Both the position numbers and the translations under genes were made by a program. From Actinomadura barringtoniae (GTDB taxonomy: Bacteria; Actinomycetota; Actinomycetes; Streptosporangiales; Streptosporangiaceae): 64,000 bases of DNA. The notes under the pieces are model-generated. The model made no database searches. It was not told where the DNA came from and worked only from the letters and a program-made list of their open reading frames with translations. The stretch is taken from assembly GCF_017573505.1 (NCBI RefSeq), contig NZ_JAGEOJ010000022.1, positions 62,001-126,000 on the forward strand, in the 5' to 3' direction. Numbering within the stretch: position 1 is the stretch's first letter; each line of letters opens with the position of its first letter. Of the stretch, positions 24,064 through 32,730 are shown in pieces.

Positions 24064-25203
24064 TTGAGCCCCTGGAACACCCCCGAACGGGTCGCGCTGC
24101 GCGAGCTGGTCCGAGAGTTCACCGCGCGTGAGATCGTGCCGTTCCTGCCCGCGTGGGAGGACGCCGGGGAGCTGCCGCGCGAGCTGCACCGCAAGGCCGC
24201 GGACGCCGGGCTGCTCGGCGCGGGCTTCCCCGAGGAGGCGGGCGGCTCGGGCGGCGACGTCTTCGACGCCCTCATCGTGGCCGAGGAGATCATCCAGTCC
24301 GGCGGCTCGGGCGGCCTGGTCGCCTCGCTCTTCACGCACGGGATCGCGCTGCCGCACATCATCTCCTCCGGCGACAAGGACCTCATCGACCGGTTCGCCC
24401 GGCCGGTGCTGGCGGGCGAGAAGATCGGCGCGCTCGGCATCACCGAGCCCGACACCGGCTCGGACGTGGCGGGCATCCGCACCACCGCCGTGCGCGACGG
24501 CGACTCCTACGTCGTGAACGGCGCCAAGCTCTTCATCACCTCGGGCGTACGGGCCGACTTCGTGACGCTGGCGGTGCGCACGGGCGAGCCGGGCTTCGGC
24601 GGCATCTCACTGCTGGTCGTCGAGAAGGGCACGCCCGGCTTCACGGTCTCGCGTTCGCTGAGCAAGATGGGCTGGCTGTGCTCGGACACCGCCGAGCTCG
24701 CGTTCAGCGACGTGCGCGTCCCGGCTGCCAACCTGGTCGGCGCGCAGGACAGCGGCTTCCTGCAGATCGTGCAGAACTTCGTGACCGAGCGCCTGTCGCT
24801 GGCCGTCCAGGCGTACGCCACCGCGCAGCGCTGCCTGGACCTCACGATGGAGTGGATCCGCGCCCGCGAGACGTTCGGCCGCCCGCTCTCCTCGCGCCAG
24901 CTGGTCCGCCACAAGGTGGCCGAGATGGCACGCCAGGTCGACGTCGCCCGCGCCTACACCCGTCAGATCGCCGAACGGTACGTCGCCGGCGAGGACGTGC
25001 TGACCGAGACGGCCTACGCCAAGAACACCGCCGTCTACGCCGTCGAGCACGTCGTCCACGAGGCCGTCCAGCTGCACGGCGGCATGGGCTACATGCGCGA
25101 GTCGGAGGTCGAGCGCCACTACCGCGACGCGCGCATCCTCGGCATCGGCGGCGGCACCAACGAGATCATGAACGAGATCGTCGCCAAGCGCCTGGGCCTC
25201 TAG
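24064..25203 (+). CDS. Acyl-CoA dehydrogenase
   Basis: This 379-residue protein has GITEPDTGSDVAG, LFITSG and QLHGGMGYMRESEVERHYRDAR in the usual order. The C-terminal motif reads IGGGTNEIMNEI rather than YEGTNEI, so the catalytic base is probably the Glu in FVTERLSLA, as in isovaleryl-CoA and long-chain acyl-CoA dehydrogenases. It introduces an alpha-beta double bond with FAD. The start is TTG 24064, six bases after GGGAG. Branched-chain substrates would fit the alpha-methylacyl-CoA racemase at 27401, but the two genes are not in one operon. Confidence 0.92.
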   Translation: MSPWNTPERVALRELVREFTAREIVPFLPAWEDAGELPRELHRKAADAGLLGAGFPEEAGGSGGDVFDALIVAEEIIQSGGSGGLVASLFTHGIALPHIISSGDKDLIDRFARPVLAGEKIGALGITEPDTGSDVAGIRTTAVRDGDSYVVNGAKLFITSGVRADFVTLAVRTGEPGFGGISLLVVEKGTPGFTVSRSLSKMGWLCSDTAELAFSDVRVPAANLVGAQDSGFLQIVQNFVTERLSLAVQAYATAQRCLDLTMEWIRARETFGRPLSSRQLVRHKVAEMARQVDVARAYTRQIAERYVAGEDVLTETAYAKNTAVYAVEHVVHEAVQLHGGMGYMRESEVERHYRDARILGIGGGTNEIMNEIVAKRLGL

Positions 25204-25209
25204 CCGGGA

Positions 25210-25854
25210 CTAGGTGATCAGACCGTTCACCAGGGCGCGCAGGCCGGTCTCGAAGGTGTCCTGCGCGGTCAGTTCTCCCCAGCGCGCGCCGACCTCGGCG
25301 AGCCTGGGGTAGTCGGCGCCGTCGAGTTCGGCGAAGACGCGGTCGCGGTAGGTCGGGCGGTCGTCGGCGGCCCGGCGTCTGCTCGCCTTGCGGTGGATGA
25401 TGATCTCGCCCGCCACGTAGTACCAGATGGCGCGGTAGGCGTGCACGGCCTGCTCGGCGGTGAGCCCGCAGGCCATCGCGCCGTCGACGATGTTCTCGAC
25501 GTACCAGAGCGCGGACTCCGACATCAGGTCGTCGGCGGTGATGACCTCGACGACCCACGACACCCGGACCAGCGAGTCGTGCATGGCGCGCGCCGCGAGG
25601 ACCACCCGTTCGCGCGGGTCGTCCGGGAGCTCGGGCTTGAGCATGTTCTCTTCGGCGTAGGCGTCGAGCAGGAGGACCAGCAGCTCGTCCTTGTCGCGCA
25701 CGTGGTGGTAGACGGCCATCGGCGTGCTGCCCAGCTCCTGGGCGAGCCGCCGCATGGTCAGCTTGGCGACCCCGTCGGTGTCCACGACGCGGCGCGCCGC
25801 CTCGACGATCTCCGGCAGCGAGATCTTGGGCGGTCGTCCGGTGCGCGAGCTCAC
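25210..25854 (-). CDS. TetR/AcrR-family regulator (TetR_C_11-like)
   Basis: This 214-residue protein starts at GTG 25854. It has a TetR HTH (RRLAQELGSTPMAVYHHVRD) preceded by the GRPPK arm common in tetracycline-repressor-like regulators. It is divergent from an MFS multidrug-type exporter, and the 57-bp gap ends in a 20-bp perfect AT-rich palindrome. This is the classic TetR/efflux-pump arrangement, with drug-induced derepression inferred. Its stop lies 6 bp from the end of the convergent acyl-CoA dehydrogenase. Confidence 0.93.
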   Translation of the reverse strand: MSSRTGRPPKISLPEIVEAARRVVDTDGVAKLTMRRLAQELGSTPMAVYHHVRDKDELLVLLLDAYAEENMLKPELPDDPRERVVLAARAMHDSLVRVSWVVEVITADDLMSESALWYVENIVDGAMACGLTAEQAVHAYRAIWYYVAGEIIIHRKASRRRAADDRPTYRDRVFAELDGADYPRLAEVGARWGELTAQDTFETGLRALVNGLIT

Positions 25855-25902
25855 CCGCTCATCTTGCCAGCCCGCTGGACGGGCCGATGCCGCGCGGGTT
25901 AC

Positions 25903-25922
25903 TTTTTATACATGTATAAAAA
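25903..25922. promoter_or_regulatory. 20-bp perfect palindrome covering the MFS start codon, TetR operator
   Basis: TTTTTATACATGTATAAAAA is perfectly symmetric and very AT-rich against the surrounding DNA. The ATG of the MFS gene (25912) is at its centre. Binding by the divergent TetR protein would block both transcription and access to the start. The absence of an upstream ribosome site suggests a leaderless transcript. Confidence 0.8.
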
Positions 25923-27348
25923 ATCCTCCCCAGGAGTGATCCTCGCCGCGGTGGCGATCGCGCAGTTCATGTTCGCCCTGGACATGGCCGTCGTGAACGT
26001 GGCACTGCCCGCCATCCGCACCGCGCTCGACTTCGCACCGGCCGACCTGGCCTGGGTCGTCCACATCTACGCACTGACCTTCGGCGGCTTCCTGCTCCTC
26101 GGCGGCCGGGCAGGCGACCTGTTCGGGCGCCGCCGCCTGTTCGTCGCCGGGCTCGTCGTCTTCGGCCTGGCCTCGCTCGCGGGCGGCCTGGCCCAGGCGC
26201 CGTGGGAGCTGGTCACGGCCCGCGCCGTACAGGGAGCCGCGGCCGCCGCAGCCGCGCCCGCCGCGCTGGCGATGCTGACCACCACGTTCGCCGAAGGCCC
26301 GGCCCGCGTCCGCGCGCTCGGCATCTGGGGCGGTGTGAACGCGGCGGGCGGCGCCCTGGGCGTGCTCGCGGGCGGTGTGCTGACCGAATACGCCAACTGG
26401 CGCTGGGTGATGCTCATCAACATCCCGATCGTGCTGGCCGCGCTGGCACTGGCGGCGGTCGGCGTCCCGGCGGGCGGCCGCGACTCGCGGCGCCGGCCTG
26501 ACGTGCTCGGCGCGGTGCTCGCGACCGGCGGGACGGGCCTGCTGGTGCTCGGCGTCGTCCGTACGGACCGGTACGCGTGGACGTCGGCGACGACGCTCGG
26601 CACGCTGGCCGCCGCCTTCGTGCTGCTCGCGGCGTTCGTGCTGGTCGAGGCGCGGTTCGCCAAGGCGCCGCTCGTCCGGCTCGGGCTGCTGCGGAGCCGC
26701 TGGGTGGCCGGGGCGAACGCGTTCGTCTTCCTCGTGGCGGCCGGGCAGTTCGCCGCGTTCTACTTCGTGTCCCTCTACATGCAGCAGGTCCTGCACATGG
26801 GCGCGGCCGAGACCGGGCTGGCGTTCCTGCCCTTCTCGTTCGGCGTCATCGCCGGAACGATCGTCGCCACCCGCCTCGGCGCGACGCGTTCGCCGCGCAC
26901 TTCGCTGATCGCGGGCGGCGCGCTCGGGGCGGCGGGCATGGCGTGGTTCGCCGCGATGAGCCCGACGGGCGGCTTCCTCACCGACGTTCTGGGGCCGTCG
27001 ATCCTGGCCAGCCTGGGCATCGGGCTGTGCCTGGCCCCGGTCGCCGCCGCCGCGACGACCGGCGTTCCGCCGCACGAGGCGGGCATGGCGTCCGGCGTTC
27101 TCAACAGCTCACGCCAGCTGGGCGGCGCGATCGGCCTGGCCGCGCTCTCCACCATCGCCGCGCACCACACCGGGTCCGACCTCTCTCCCGCCGGGCTGAA
27201 CGGCGGCTACGCGCTCGGCGTTCTCATCGGGGCGGGGTTGCTGGTCGTGGCCGCGTTGCTGGCGCTGGTCGTGTTCCCGCGCGCACGGCGTACGCCGGCC
27301 ACAGGTGATGGCCTGCCTGCCGAGGAGCGTGAGTCTCAGGCTGCTTGA
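25912..27348 (+). CDS. MFS drug-efflux transporter, DHA2 (14-TM) family
   Basis: This 478-residue protein has about 14 hydrophobic segments. Motif A (GGRAGDLFGRRRLF, about 60-73) and the motif C-like LDMAVVNVALPAI in TM1 identify the DHA2/EmrB-QacA group, proton-driven exporters of drugs or metabolites. The start codon is the ATG inside the operator palindrome, with N-terminus MYKKSSPGVILAAVAIAQF. It is controlled, by inference, by the divergent TetR gene. A strong bidirectional terminator follows at 27356-27384. Confidence 0.92.
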   Translation: MYKKSSPGVILAAVAIAQFMFALDMAVVNVALPAIRTALDFAPADLAWVVHIYALTFGGFLLLGGRAGDLFGRRRLFVAGLVVFGLASLAGGLAQAPWELVTARAVQGAAAAAAAPAALAMLTTTFAEGPARVRALGIWGGVNAAGGALGVLAGGVLTEYANWRWVMLINIPIVLAALALAAVGVPAGGRDSRRRPDVLGAVLATGGTGLLVLGVVRTDRYAWTSATTLGTLAAAFVLLAAFVLVEARFAKAPLVRLGLLRSRWVAGANAFVFLVAAGQFAAFYFVSLYMQQVLHMGAAETGLAFLPFSFGVIAGTIVATRLGATRSPRTSLIAGGALGAAGMAWFAAMSPTGGFLTDVLGPSILASLGIGLCLAPVAAAATTGVPPHEAGMASGVLNSSRQLGGAIGLAALSTIAAHHTGSDLSPAGLNGGYALGVLIGAGLLVVAALLALVVFPRARRTPATGDGLPAEERESQAA

Positions 27349-27355
27349 GATGAGT

Positions 27356-27384
27356 GAGGCCCGGCGGGGGTTCCGCCGGGCCTC
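27356..27384. terminator. Bidirectional hairpin terminator
   Basis: GAGGCCCGGCGG (27356-27367) pairs perfectly with CCGCCGGGCCTC (27373-27384) across a 5-nt loop, between the convergent MFS and CoA-racemase genes. It has a 12-bp GC stem followed by TTGTG. Confidence 0.85.
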
Positions 27385-27400
27385 TTGTGCTTGCGGGTGC

Positions 27401-28546
27401 TCAGGCTTGGGCCACGGCACCGGACTTGATGAGGGCCTCGGCGTCGTCGAAGCCCAGGTCGGTGAGGATGTCGCGGGTGTTCACGCCGGGCAGGACGGGC
27501 AGTCCCTCGATCTCGGCGGGCGTACGGGAGAAGCGCGGCGCCGGGGCCGGCTGCAGGTGGCCGCCCTCCTCGACGAAGACCTCGCGCTCGGTGTTGTAGG
27601 GGTGCTCGGCCGCTTCCTTCATGGACAGGACGGGAGCCACGCAGGCGTCGCTGGGCAGGAAGACCTCGGCCCACTCGTCGCGCGTACGGGCCTTGAACGC
27701 GGCGGCGAAACGCTCGCGGAGCTCGGGCCAGCGGTCGCGCTCGTGCTGAGCGGGGAGCTCCTCGTTCTCCAGGCCGATGAGGCGGACGAACTCGGCGTAG
27801 AACTGCGGCTCGATCGCTCCCACGGCCATGTGCTCGCCGTCGGCGGTCTCGTACACGTCGTACCAGGGGGCGCCGGTGTCGAGCATGTTGACGCCGCGTT
27901 CGTCCTGCCACATGCCGCCCGCGAGGAACCCGTGGATGAACGTGGACAGGTGCGCGGCACCGTCCACGATCGCGGTGTCGACGACCTGGCCCCGGCTGCT
28001 GATCTTGGACTCGAGGAGCGCGGCGAGGACGCCGACGATCAGGTACATGCTGCCGCCGGCGAAGTCGCCGAGCAGGTTCATCGGGACCTGGGGCGGGCCT
28101 CCGGCGCGGCCGATGGCGTGCAGGGTGCCGGTGATGGCGATGTAGCCGATGTCGTGGCCCGCACTCTGGGAGAGCCTCCCCTCCTGGCCCCATCCGGTCA
28201 TGCGGCCGTAGACGAGCTTGGGGTTGCGCGCCAGGCAGTCGTCCGGGCCGAGGCCGAGGCGCTCGGTCACGCCGGGGCGGAAGCCCTCCAGGAGGATGTC
28301 GGACTGCTCGACCAGCCGGAGGACGACCTCCTTGCCCGCCTCGCTCTTGAGGTCGATCGCGATCGAGCGCTTGCCGCGGTTGGTGAAGTCGGTGCTGGCG
28401 AAGCCGCCGCCGGGTCCGACGGCGGCGGCGCGGTCGACCCGGATCACCTCGGCGCCGAGATCGGCCAGCAGCATGGCGGCGAACGGGCCCGGCCCGATCC
28501 CGGCCAGCTCGATCACCCGTACTCCGGAGAGCGGCCCCTTGCCCAT
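27401..28546 (-). CDS. Alpha-methylacyl-CoA racemase (CaiB/BaiF, type III CoA-transferase fold)
   Basis: This 381-residue protein closely follows the alpha-methylacyl-CoA racemase pattern: GIGPGPFAAMLLADLGAEVI, the active-site His in AGHDIGYIAITG, the active-site Asp in LLGDFAGGSMYL, and GQVVDTAIVDGAAHL. It epimerises 2-methylacyl-CoA esters so that S-specific beta-oxidation can proceed, for example of phytol or sterol side chains. The ATG at 28546 is preceded by a purine-rich stretch. The acyl-CoA dehydrogenase at 24064 is a possible functional partner. Confidence 0.9.
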   Translation of the reverse strand: MGKGPLSGVRVIELAGIGPGPFAAMLLADLGAEVIRVDRAAAVGPGGGFASTDFTNRGKRSIAIDLKSEAGKEVVLRLVEQSDILLEGFRPGVTERLGLGPDDCLARNPKLVYGRMTGWGQEGRLSQSAGHDIGYIAITGTLHAIGRAGGPPQVPMNLLGDFAGGSMYLIVGVLAALLESKISSRGQVVDTAIVDGAAHLSTFIHGFLAGGMWQDERGVNMLDTGAPWYDVYETADGEHMAVGAIEPQFYAEFVRLIGLENEELPAQHERDRWPELRERFAAAFKARTRDEWAEVFLPSDACVAPVLSMKEAAEHPYNTEREVFVEEGGHLQPAPAPRFSRTPAEIEGLPVLPGVNTRDILTDLGFDDAEALIKSGAVAQA

Positions 28547-28628
28547 GTACGAACCCCTTGTTCCTCGGTCGACGCAGCCCTGAACCTCGTTCGGTGCACT
28601 CCTAGTGTGCCCGATCCGAGTAAGTGCG

Positions 28629-28668
28629 CGCTGACCGGGGCGGGCGGGGGCCGCGCCCCGGATCAGCG
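28629..28668 (-). terminator. Hairpin at the 3' end of the sigma-like membrane protein gene
   Basis: CGCTGACCGGGGCG (28629-28642) pairs with CGCCCCGGATCAGCG (28654-28668), leaving one bulged base. The stop codon (28663-28665) is in the stem. It probably terminates the gene that ends here and isolates the downstream CoA racemase. Confidence 0.65.
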
Positions 28669-30504
28669 GGCGTCCGCCGTGAGGGTGACGGGCGCCGTGG
28701 GCTTGGTCTTCGGCTTGGTGGCCGGGGCCACGAGCAGGCGCTTGGTGACCTTGGACTTGCTGAACGGGCCCGTGGCGTGCGGCGTGAGCCCGGTGGATGC
28801 GGCGCCCAGGTAGTACCACTTGTCGGCGGGCGACTGCCACCACGCTCCGCTGACCGGCTTGCGCTCGTCGCACCAGCCGGTGGTCTGCTGGTCGGACTTC
28901 TCCAGCAGGTCGGACTGGGCCGCCGTACCGCCGCCCGCGAACGTCATGCGCGTACAGACCCACTGCGCGCGGCCCGCGTCGGCGGGCAGGTTCCCGGACC
29001 AGAACTCCCACGCCATGGCCTCGGTGACGGGGCGGGCCGGCTGCGGCAGCAGGCAGCCGAGCCGCTCCCACAGGTGCACCCCGCTCGTCGGGAGCTGAAC
29101 GGTGGTCGCCGCCGGAGCCGTGGTGGCCGAAGCCGCGGGCTTGGGCGTGCTCTTCGCCGCCGGGGTGCTCGTGGCCGTCGGCGTGCTCTTGGCCTTGGCC
29201 TTGGACGAGCTCGTCGGCGTGGGCGTAAGCGAGGTCGTGGACGTGGACGTGGCCGAGGTCGTCGGCGTGGGTGAGGTTGTGGGCTTGGGTGAGGTCGTGG
29301 GCGTGGCCGCGGTCGCTGGCACGGGCGCGGCAGCGGTCGTCGCGGCCGCCGCTGTGGCGGCGGGGTGGTAGGCGGGCGAGTGGTAGGTGAGGACCACCGG
29401 GCGCGGGCCGCCGAGGTCGCCGACCGTACGGGAGCCGGCCGCGCCGGACAGGTCGAGCAGCGGGCCGCGGGCGCACCGGGTGCGGGTGGTGACCGGGCCG
29501 GTGACGCCACCGGTGACGATCACCTTGCGACCGGCGGTCGTCTTGGCGGTGGTGTCCCACGGCGCGAGCAGGTAGCGGTCGCCGCCGAGCGGGATCGGGG
29601 CGGACGCGTCGGTCCCGGCGGCGAAGGCCTGGAGGGTCGCGGTGGACGTGCCGGAGTAGCGGGCGATGCGGTCGTCGTGGCGCAGCACGGCGACGGGCGT
29701 GCCGTCGACGTGGCCCGCGTACAGGAGCTGCGCGCTGCGGCCGTCCAGGTCGGCGTGGTCGGCCGATGCCCAGGCGTGCAGCGCCCGTCCGGTGAACGAG
29801 CGGTCGCCGGCCAGGTCGCCGCGGGCGGGCCAGGCGTCCAGGCCGCGTCCCGCCCCGGCCTTGCGCCAGGCGTCCGGCGCGGCCTCGATCAGGCGGAGGT
29901 TGCGGGCCGAGGCGGACCGGGTGCCGCCGACGAAGCCGCCGCCGCTCTCGGTCACGATCAGGGCGCCGATCAGCGCGGTGGTCAGCGTCGCGGCGGCCAG
30001 CGGCAGCACGGGGCGGCGCCGGATCCGTACCGGCGCCGGCTCGAACGGCGCGGGCTCGTCGGCGCCCGGCAGGTCGGCCTCGTCGGCGGCGTCGATGACC
30101 GGCCACGGGTCGCGGACCCGCAGCGCCACGAGCTGGTCGCGCACCGCGTAGCGCGGCAGGCCCTCGACGTGCCGGAGCACGTACGCGACGCGCACCGGCG
30201 GCTCCAGCTTGGCCAGCGCGCCGGTGAGCGCGGCGTCGGGCAGCTTGGCGGGCAGCGCGCGCAGCCAGGGGCCGAGACCGACCCGCAGCCGCCACGAGGG
30301 GCGCATCGCGCGCTTCAGGACGCGGGTGCGGCGGCGCTCGGCCCCGCCGCGCCCGGGGCGGCCGACGACACCGTCGACGATCCGCTGGGCGACCGCGAGA
30401 CGGTAGAAGCGCTTCCCCTTTCCCGGAAGGACGAAATACGCCAACCGGACCAGATCGCGATATTGCGCCTCCGTCCCGGATTGCGCCATTGCTGCTTCCG
30501 GCAT
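28663..30504 (-). CDS. Single-pass membrane protein with degenerate sigma-factor-like cytoplasmic domain
   Basis: I chose ATG 30504 (613 residues) because GGGAG lies 8 nt upstream; an in-frame ATG at 30537 is weaker. Residues about 1-140 look like a decayed ECF sigma factor: EAQYRDLVRLAYFVLPG at the start and a region-4-like ALAKLEPPVRVAYVLRHVEG, without a clear HTH after it. A TM segment follows (LPLAAATLTTALIGALIV, about 167-184). Beyond it lie an extracellular domain of unknown type, a Thr/Pro/Ser/Ala-rich linker (about 400-480) and a Cys-containing C-terminal domain (GCLLPQPARP, QWVCTRM, GWCDERKP). I do not know the function; a membrane-bound sensor derived from a sigma factor is a guess. 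Confidence 0.8.
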   Translation of the reverse strand: MPEAAMAQSGTEAQYRDLVRLAYFVLPGKGKRFYRLAVAQRIVDGVVGRPGRGGAERRRTRVLKRAMRPSWRLRVGLGPWLRALPAKLPDAALTGALAKLEPPVRVAYVLRHVEGLPRYAVRDQLVALRVRDPWPVIDAADEADLPGADEPAPFEPAPVRIRRRPVLPLAAATLTTALIGALIVTESGGGFVGGTRSASARNLRLIEAAPDAWRKAGAGRGLDAWPARGDLAGDRSFTGRALHAWASADHADLDGRSAQLLYAGHVDGTPVAVLRHDDRIARYSGTSTATLQAFAAGTDASAPIPLGGDRYLLAPWDTTAKTTAGRKVIVTGGVTGPVTTRTRCARGPLLDLSGAAGSRTVGDLGGPRPVVLTYHSPAYHPAATAAAATTAAAPVPATAATPTTSPKPTTSPTPTTSATSTSTTSLTPTPTSSSKAKAKSTPTATSTPAAKSTPKPAASATTAPAATTVQLPTSGVHLWERLGCLLPQPARPVTEAMAWEFWSGNLPADAGRAQWVCTRMTFAGGGTAAQSDLLEKSDQQTTGWCDERKPVSGAWWQSPADKWYYLGAASTGLTPHATGPFSKSKVTKRLLVAPATKPKTKPTAPVTLTADAR

Positions 30505-30690
30505 CGAGTTGACTCCCTTACGACCCCGTCGTGCCATTACCTGTCAGAGGCTAGGGAGAATGAGGGGCTCGCTGCATGGAATTGACGGAACGATTAACCG
30601 ACGGCGCCGACATCTCCGGCTATTTCCGTATGGCCGTGCGGAGACTACCGTGGATCGCCAGCGTTCGATCCCGTCCCGGGGAGCCGCGTC

Positions 30691-31068
30691 ATGACCTCAG
30701 CCTTCCGCACCGCCGTCGAGTCCGGCGACATCGCTCAGCTCATCGCGCTGCTCGCCGAGGACGTGGAGTTCGCGAGCCCCGCCGTCTACGCGCCCTACCA
30801 CGGCCGGGAGGCGGCCGCCGAGGTGCTGCGGGCCGTCTTCGCGGTGTGCGACGAGTTCGCCTACACCTCCGAGATCCGCGACGGCGACCGCGAGATCCTG
30901 ATGTTCACCGCCAAGGTCGGCGACCGCGAGATCCAGGGGTGCGACTTCGTCCGCTTCGACGGCGAGGGCCGCGTCCGGGAGCTCACCGTGATGATGCGCC
31001 CGCTGTCGGGCCTGAACGCCGTCGTCGAGGGCGTCGGGGCGTACCTGAAACAGGAGGTCGGGGGCTAG
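30691..31068 (+). CDS. SnoaL/NTF2-like small protein
   Basis: This 125-residue protein has the SnoaL-like pattern: FRTAVESGDIAQLIALLAED, a FASPAVYAPYHGRE loop and an edge strand DFVRFDGEGRVRELTVMMRP. The fold is a cone-shaped alpha+beta barrel used by isomerases, cyclases and binding proteins, and it does not predict a reaction. It is divergent from the sigma-like gene across 186 bp in which I find no clear promoter. The ATG follows GGGGAG closely. Confidence 0.87.
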   Translation: MTSAFRTAVESGDIAQLIALLAEDVEFASPAVYAPYHGREAAAEVLRAVFAVCDEFAYTSEIRDGDREILMFTAKVGDREIQGCDFVRFDGEGRVRELTVMMRPLSGLNAVVEGVGAYLKQEVGG

Positions 31069-31100
31069 CCGGAGAGGGCGGGGGCCAGCCGGAGAGGGCG
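31061..31100. repeat. 20-bp tandem repeat downstream of the SnoaL-like gene
   Basis: Units ggggctagccggagagggcg and ggggccagccggagagggcg (one mismatch) lie back to back at 31061-31080 and 31081-31100. The first contains the TAG stop of the SnoaL-like gene. The repeat ends just before the stop of the convergent carotenoid oxygenase. Confidence 0.85.
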
Positions 31101-31101
31101 G

Positions 31102-32481
31102 CTAGCCGGCCACGCGGTCGGTGAACGAGCCGTGGAAGCCCAGCGGGATGTGGTGGCGAAGGTGGGCCACCGCGACCGGCTCGGCCTCGACGTCGCGCGC
31201 GTCCAGGATCAGCAGCCGTGACCGGTGCTCATCCGGGTCGTACGCGAGCGTCAGCAGCCACCCGTCACCCTCGGCCGCGTCCGGCGTACGCGGCACGAAG
31301 ACCGGCTCGCCGAAGCCGTGGCCGAGCGGCAGCCGGTGAACGGTCCGCTCGCCCGTGTCGTGATCGTAGGCATGGATGCCGACGCGCTCAGGGGACTCGG
31401 GGACGCGACCTGCGAAGTAGGTGAAGCGGTGCGGACGTCCGGCTTGGCGTACGTCGGCGTGCGGCAGTTCCATCGGCAGCGAACACAGCTCTTCGCCTTC
31501 GACTCGACCGCCGGGGCTGACTCTGTAGCGCATCAACGCACAGCCCCAGGGGAAGTCGCTGGTGCGGAAGTTCTTGAAGGCGGACGAGACCTGTTCCCAG
31601 TCGGCGAACCGGACGAATTCCACGATGACGTCGTCGCCTTCTTCAAAGGCGTTCACCATGTGAAATCCGAGCAAGGATTCATGTTCTATGACGCGCGCCT
31701 TTCCGCCATAGCGCGGAACGATGGTGAAACAGGTGGGACGGTCGGGGTGGAAGCGCAGGCCGTCGGCGATCGAGTCGGTGCCGAGCAGGATCGGCGCGGT
31801 GTGCGGGATCACCGGGTTGATGACGAAGACCAGGTGGCGGCGCGTGAGCGCGAAGTCGTGGTTCCACGGGCTGTAGGGCAGCGAGATCCTCGGCATGTGG
31901 TGCAGCGCGCCGCGCGGGTCGACGCGGTAGCAGCGCAGGCTGCGCGTCCGCGTGAAGTCCATCCCGAAGTTGAACAGCTCGCCGGTGTCGGGGCAGCGCG
32001 AGGGGTGCGCCGAGAACGCCGACATCATCTTCAGGCGCCCGTCGAAGGAGTGCTCGCCCAGCGTCTCCAGGCTGTCGGGGTCGAGCCGGAACGGGCGTCC
32101 GCCCTCCCAGAGCGCGAGCAGCTGACCGCCGTGCAGGATCACGCCGGTGTTGGCCACGTTCGCCGGCGGGCGCAGCATGTTGGCGAGCGCGCCGCCGGGA
32201 CGCTGGGTGCCGAGCCCGCGCAGCCCGACCCGCCCCTTGCGCTGGCCGTAGCGGTAGTGGCGCGTACGGACGTAGCGGTTGCGGTAGCGGATCGTGCCGT
32301 CGCCGGGGAACGCGAACAGCGACAGCATCCCGTCGCCGTCGAAGATGTGGTCCAGCAGGCTCTCCCCGACCTGCCAGCGGCCGGGCCCGTTGCGGTAGAG
32401 GGTGCCGACGAGCTCCGGCGGCAGCGTGCCGTCGATCTCGTCGACCTCGTAGTCGTGCTCCTCGTTCAGCGCCTCGTACAC
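31102..32481 (-). CDS. Carotenoid cleavage oxygenase family protein
   Basis: This 459-residue protein has the family's RNGPGRW near the N-terminus and FDGDGML. Four histidines fit the iron site: FSAHPSRC, WNHDFALT, LLGFHMVNAFEEGDD and the C-terminal LGFHGSFTDRVAG. The enzyme would cleave a conjugated double bond of a carotenoid, apocarotenoid or stilbene with O2 and non-heme iron, inside a seven-bladed propeller. The start is a GTG at 32481; the N-terminus lines up with family members, so little is missing. No carotenoid biosynthesis genes are nearby. Confidence 0.9.
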   Translation of the reverse strand: MYEALNEEHDYEVDEIDGTLPPELVGTLYRNGPGRWQVGESLLDHIFDGDGMLSLFAFPGDGTIRYRNRYVRTRHYRYGQRKGRVGLRGLGTQRPGGALANMLRPPANVANTGVILHGGQLLALWEGGRPFRLDPDSLETLGEHSFDGRLKMMSAFSAHPSRCPDTGELFNFGMDFTRTRSLRCYRVDPRGALHHMPRISLPYSPWNHDFALTRRHLVFVINPVIPHTAPILLGTDSIADGLRFHPDRPTCFTIVPRYGGKARVIEHESLLGFHMVNAFEEGDDVIVEFVRFADWEQVSSAFKNFRTSDFPWGCALMRYRVSPGGRVEGEELCSLPMELPHADVRQAGRPHRFTYFAGRVPESPERVGIHAYDHDTGERTVHRLPLGHGFGEPVFVPRTPDAAEGDGWLLTLAYDPDEHRSRLLILDARDVEAEPVAVAHLRHHIPLGFHGSFTDRVAG

Positions 32482-32553
32482 GCGGCTCAGGGTGGCACGG
32501 CGGCAGGGCGTAGTTCAATACCTAACGACTAGTCCGGGCCGCCAGGCCGTTCA

Positions 32554-32608
32554 CCGTCCGGGTCCCGTCCGGGGTCACGTCCGGGGTCACGTCCAGGGTC
32601 CCGGACGG
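32554..32608. repeat. Short tandem repeats inside an imperfect hairpin
   Basis: Two copies of gtccggggtcac follow each other here, flanked by CCGTCCGGGTCC (32554-32565) and its near reverse complement GGTCCCGGACGG (32597-32608, one mismatch). The whole lies in the 249-bp divergent gap between the carotenoid oxygenase and the protein kinase. A regulatory or attenuation role is possible, but nothing decides it. Confidence 0.6.
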
Positions 32609-32730
32609 GTGGCCGCGAACGGCCCATCCGCCTGACCAGCCACGTCCGTTTCGTCCCCGTACTACTCTTGGCCCTGCCGGGGGGCCTTCCACCGGCCTTT
32701 GCCGCCCAGACGGAAGGATCCGCCCGTCTC

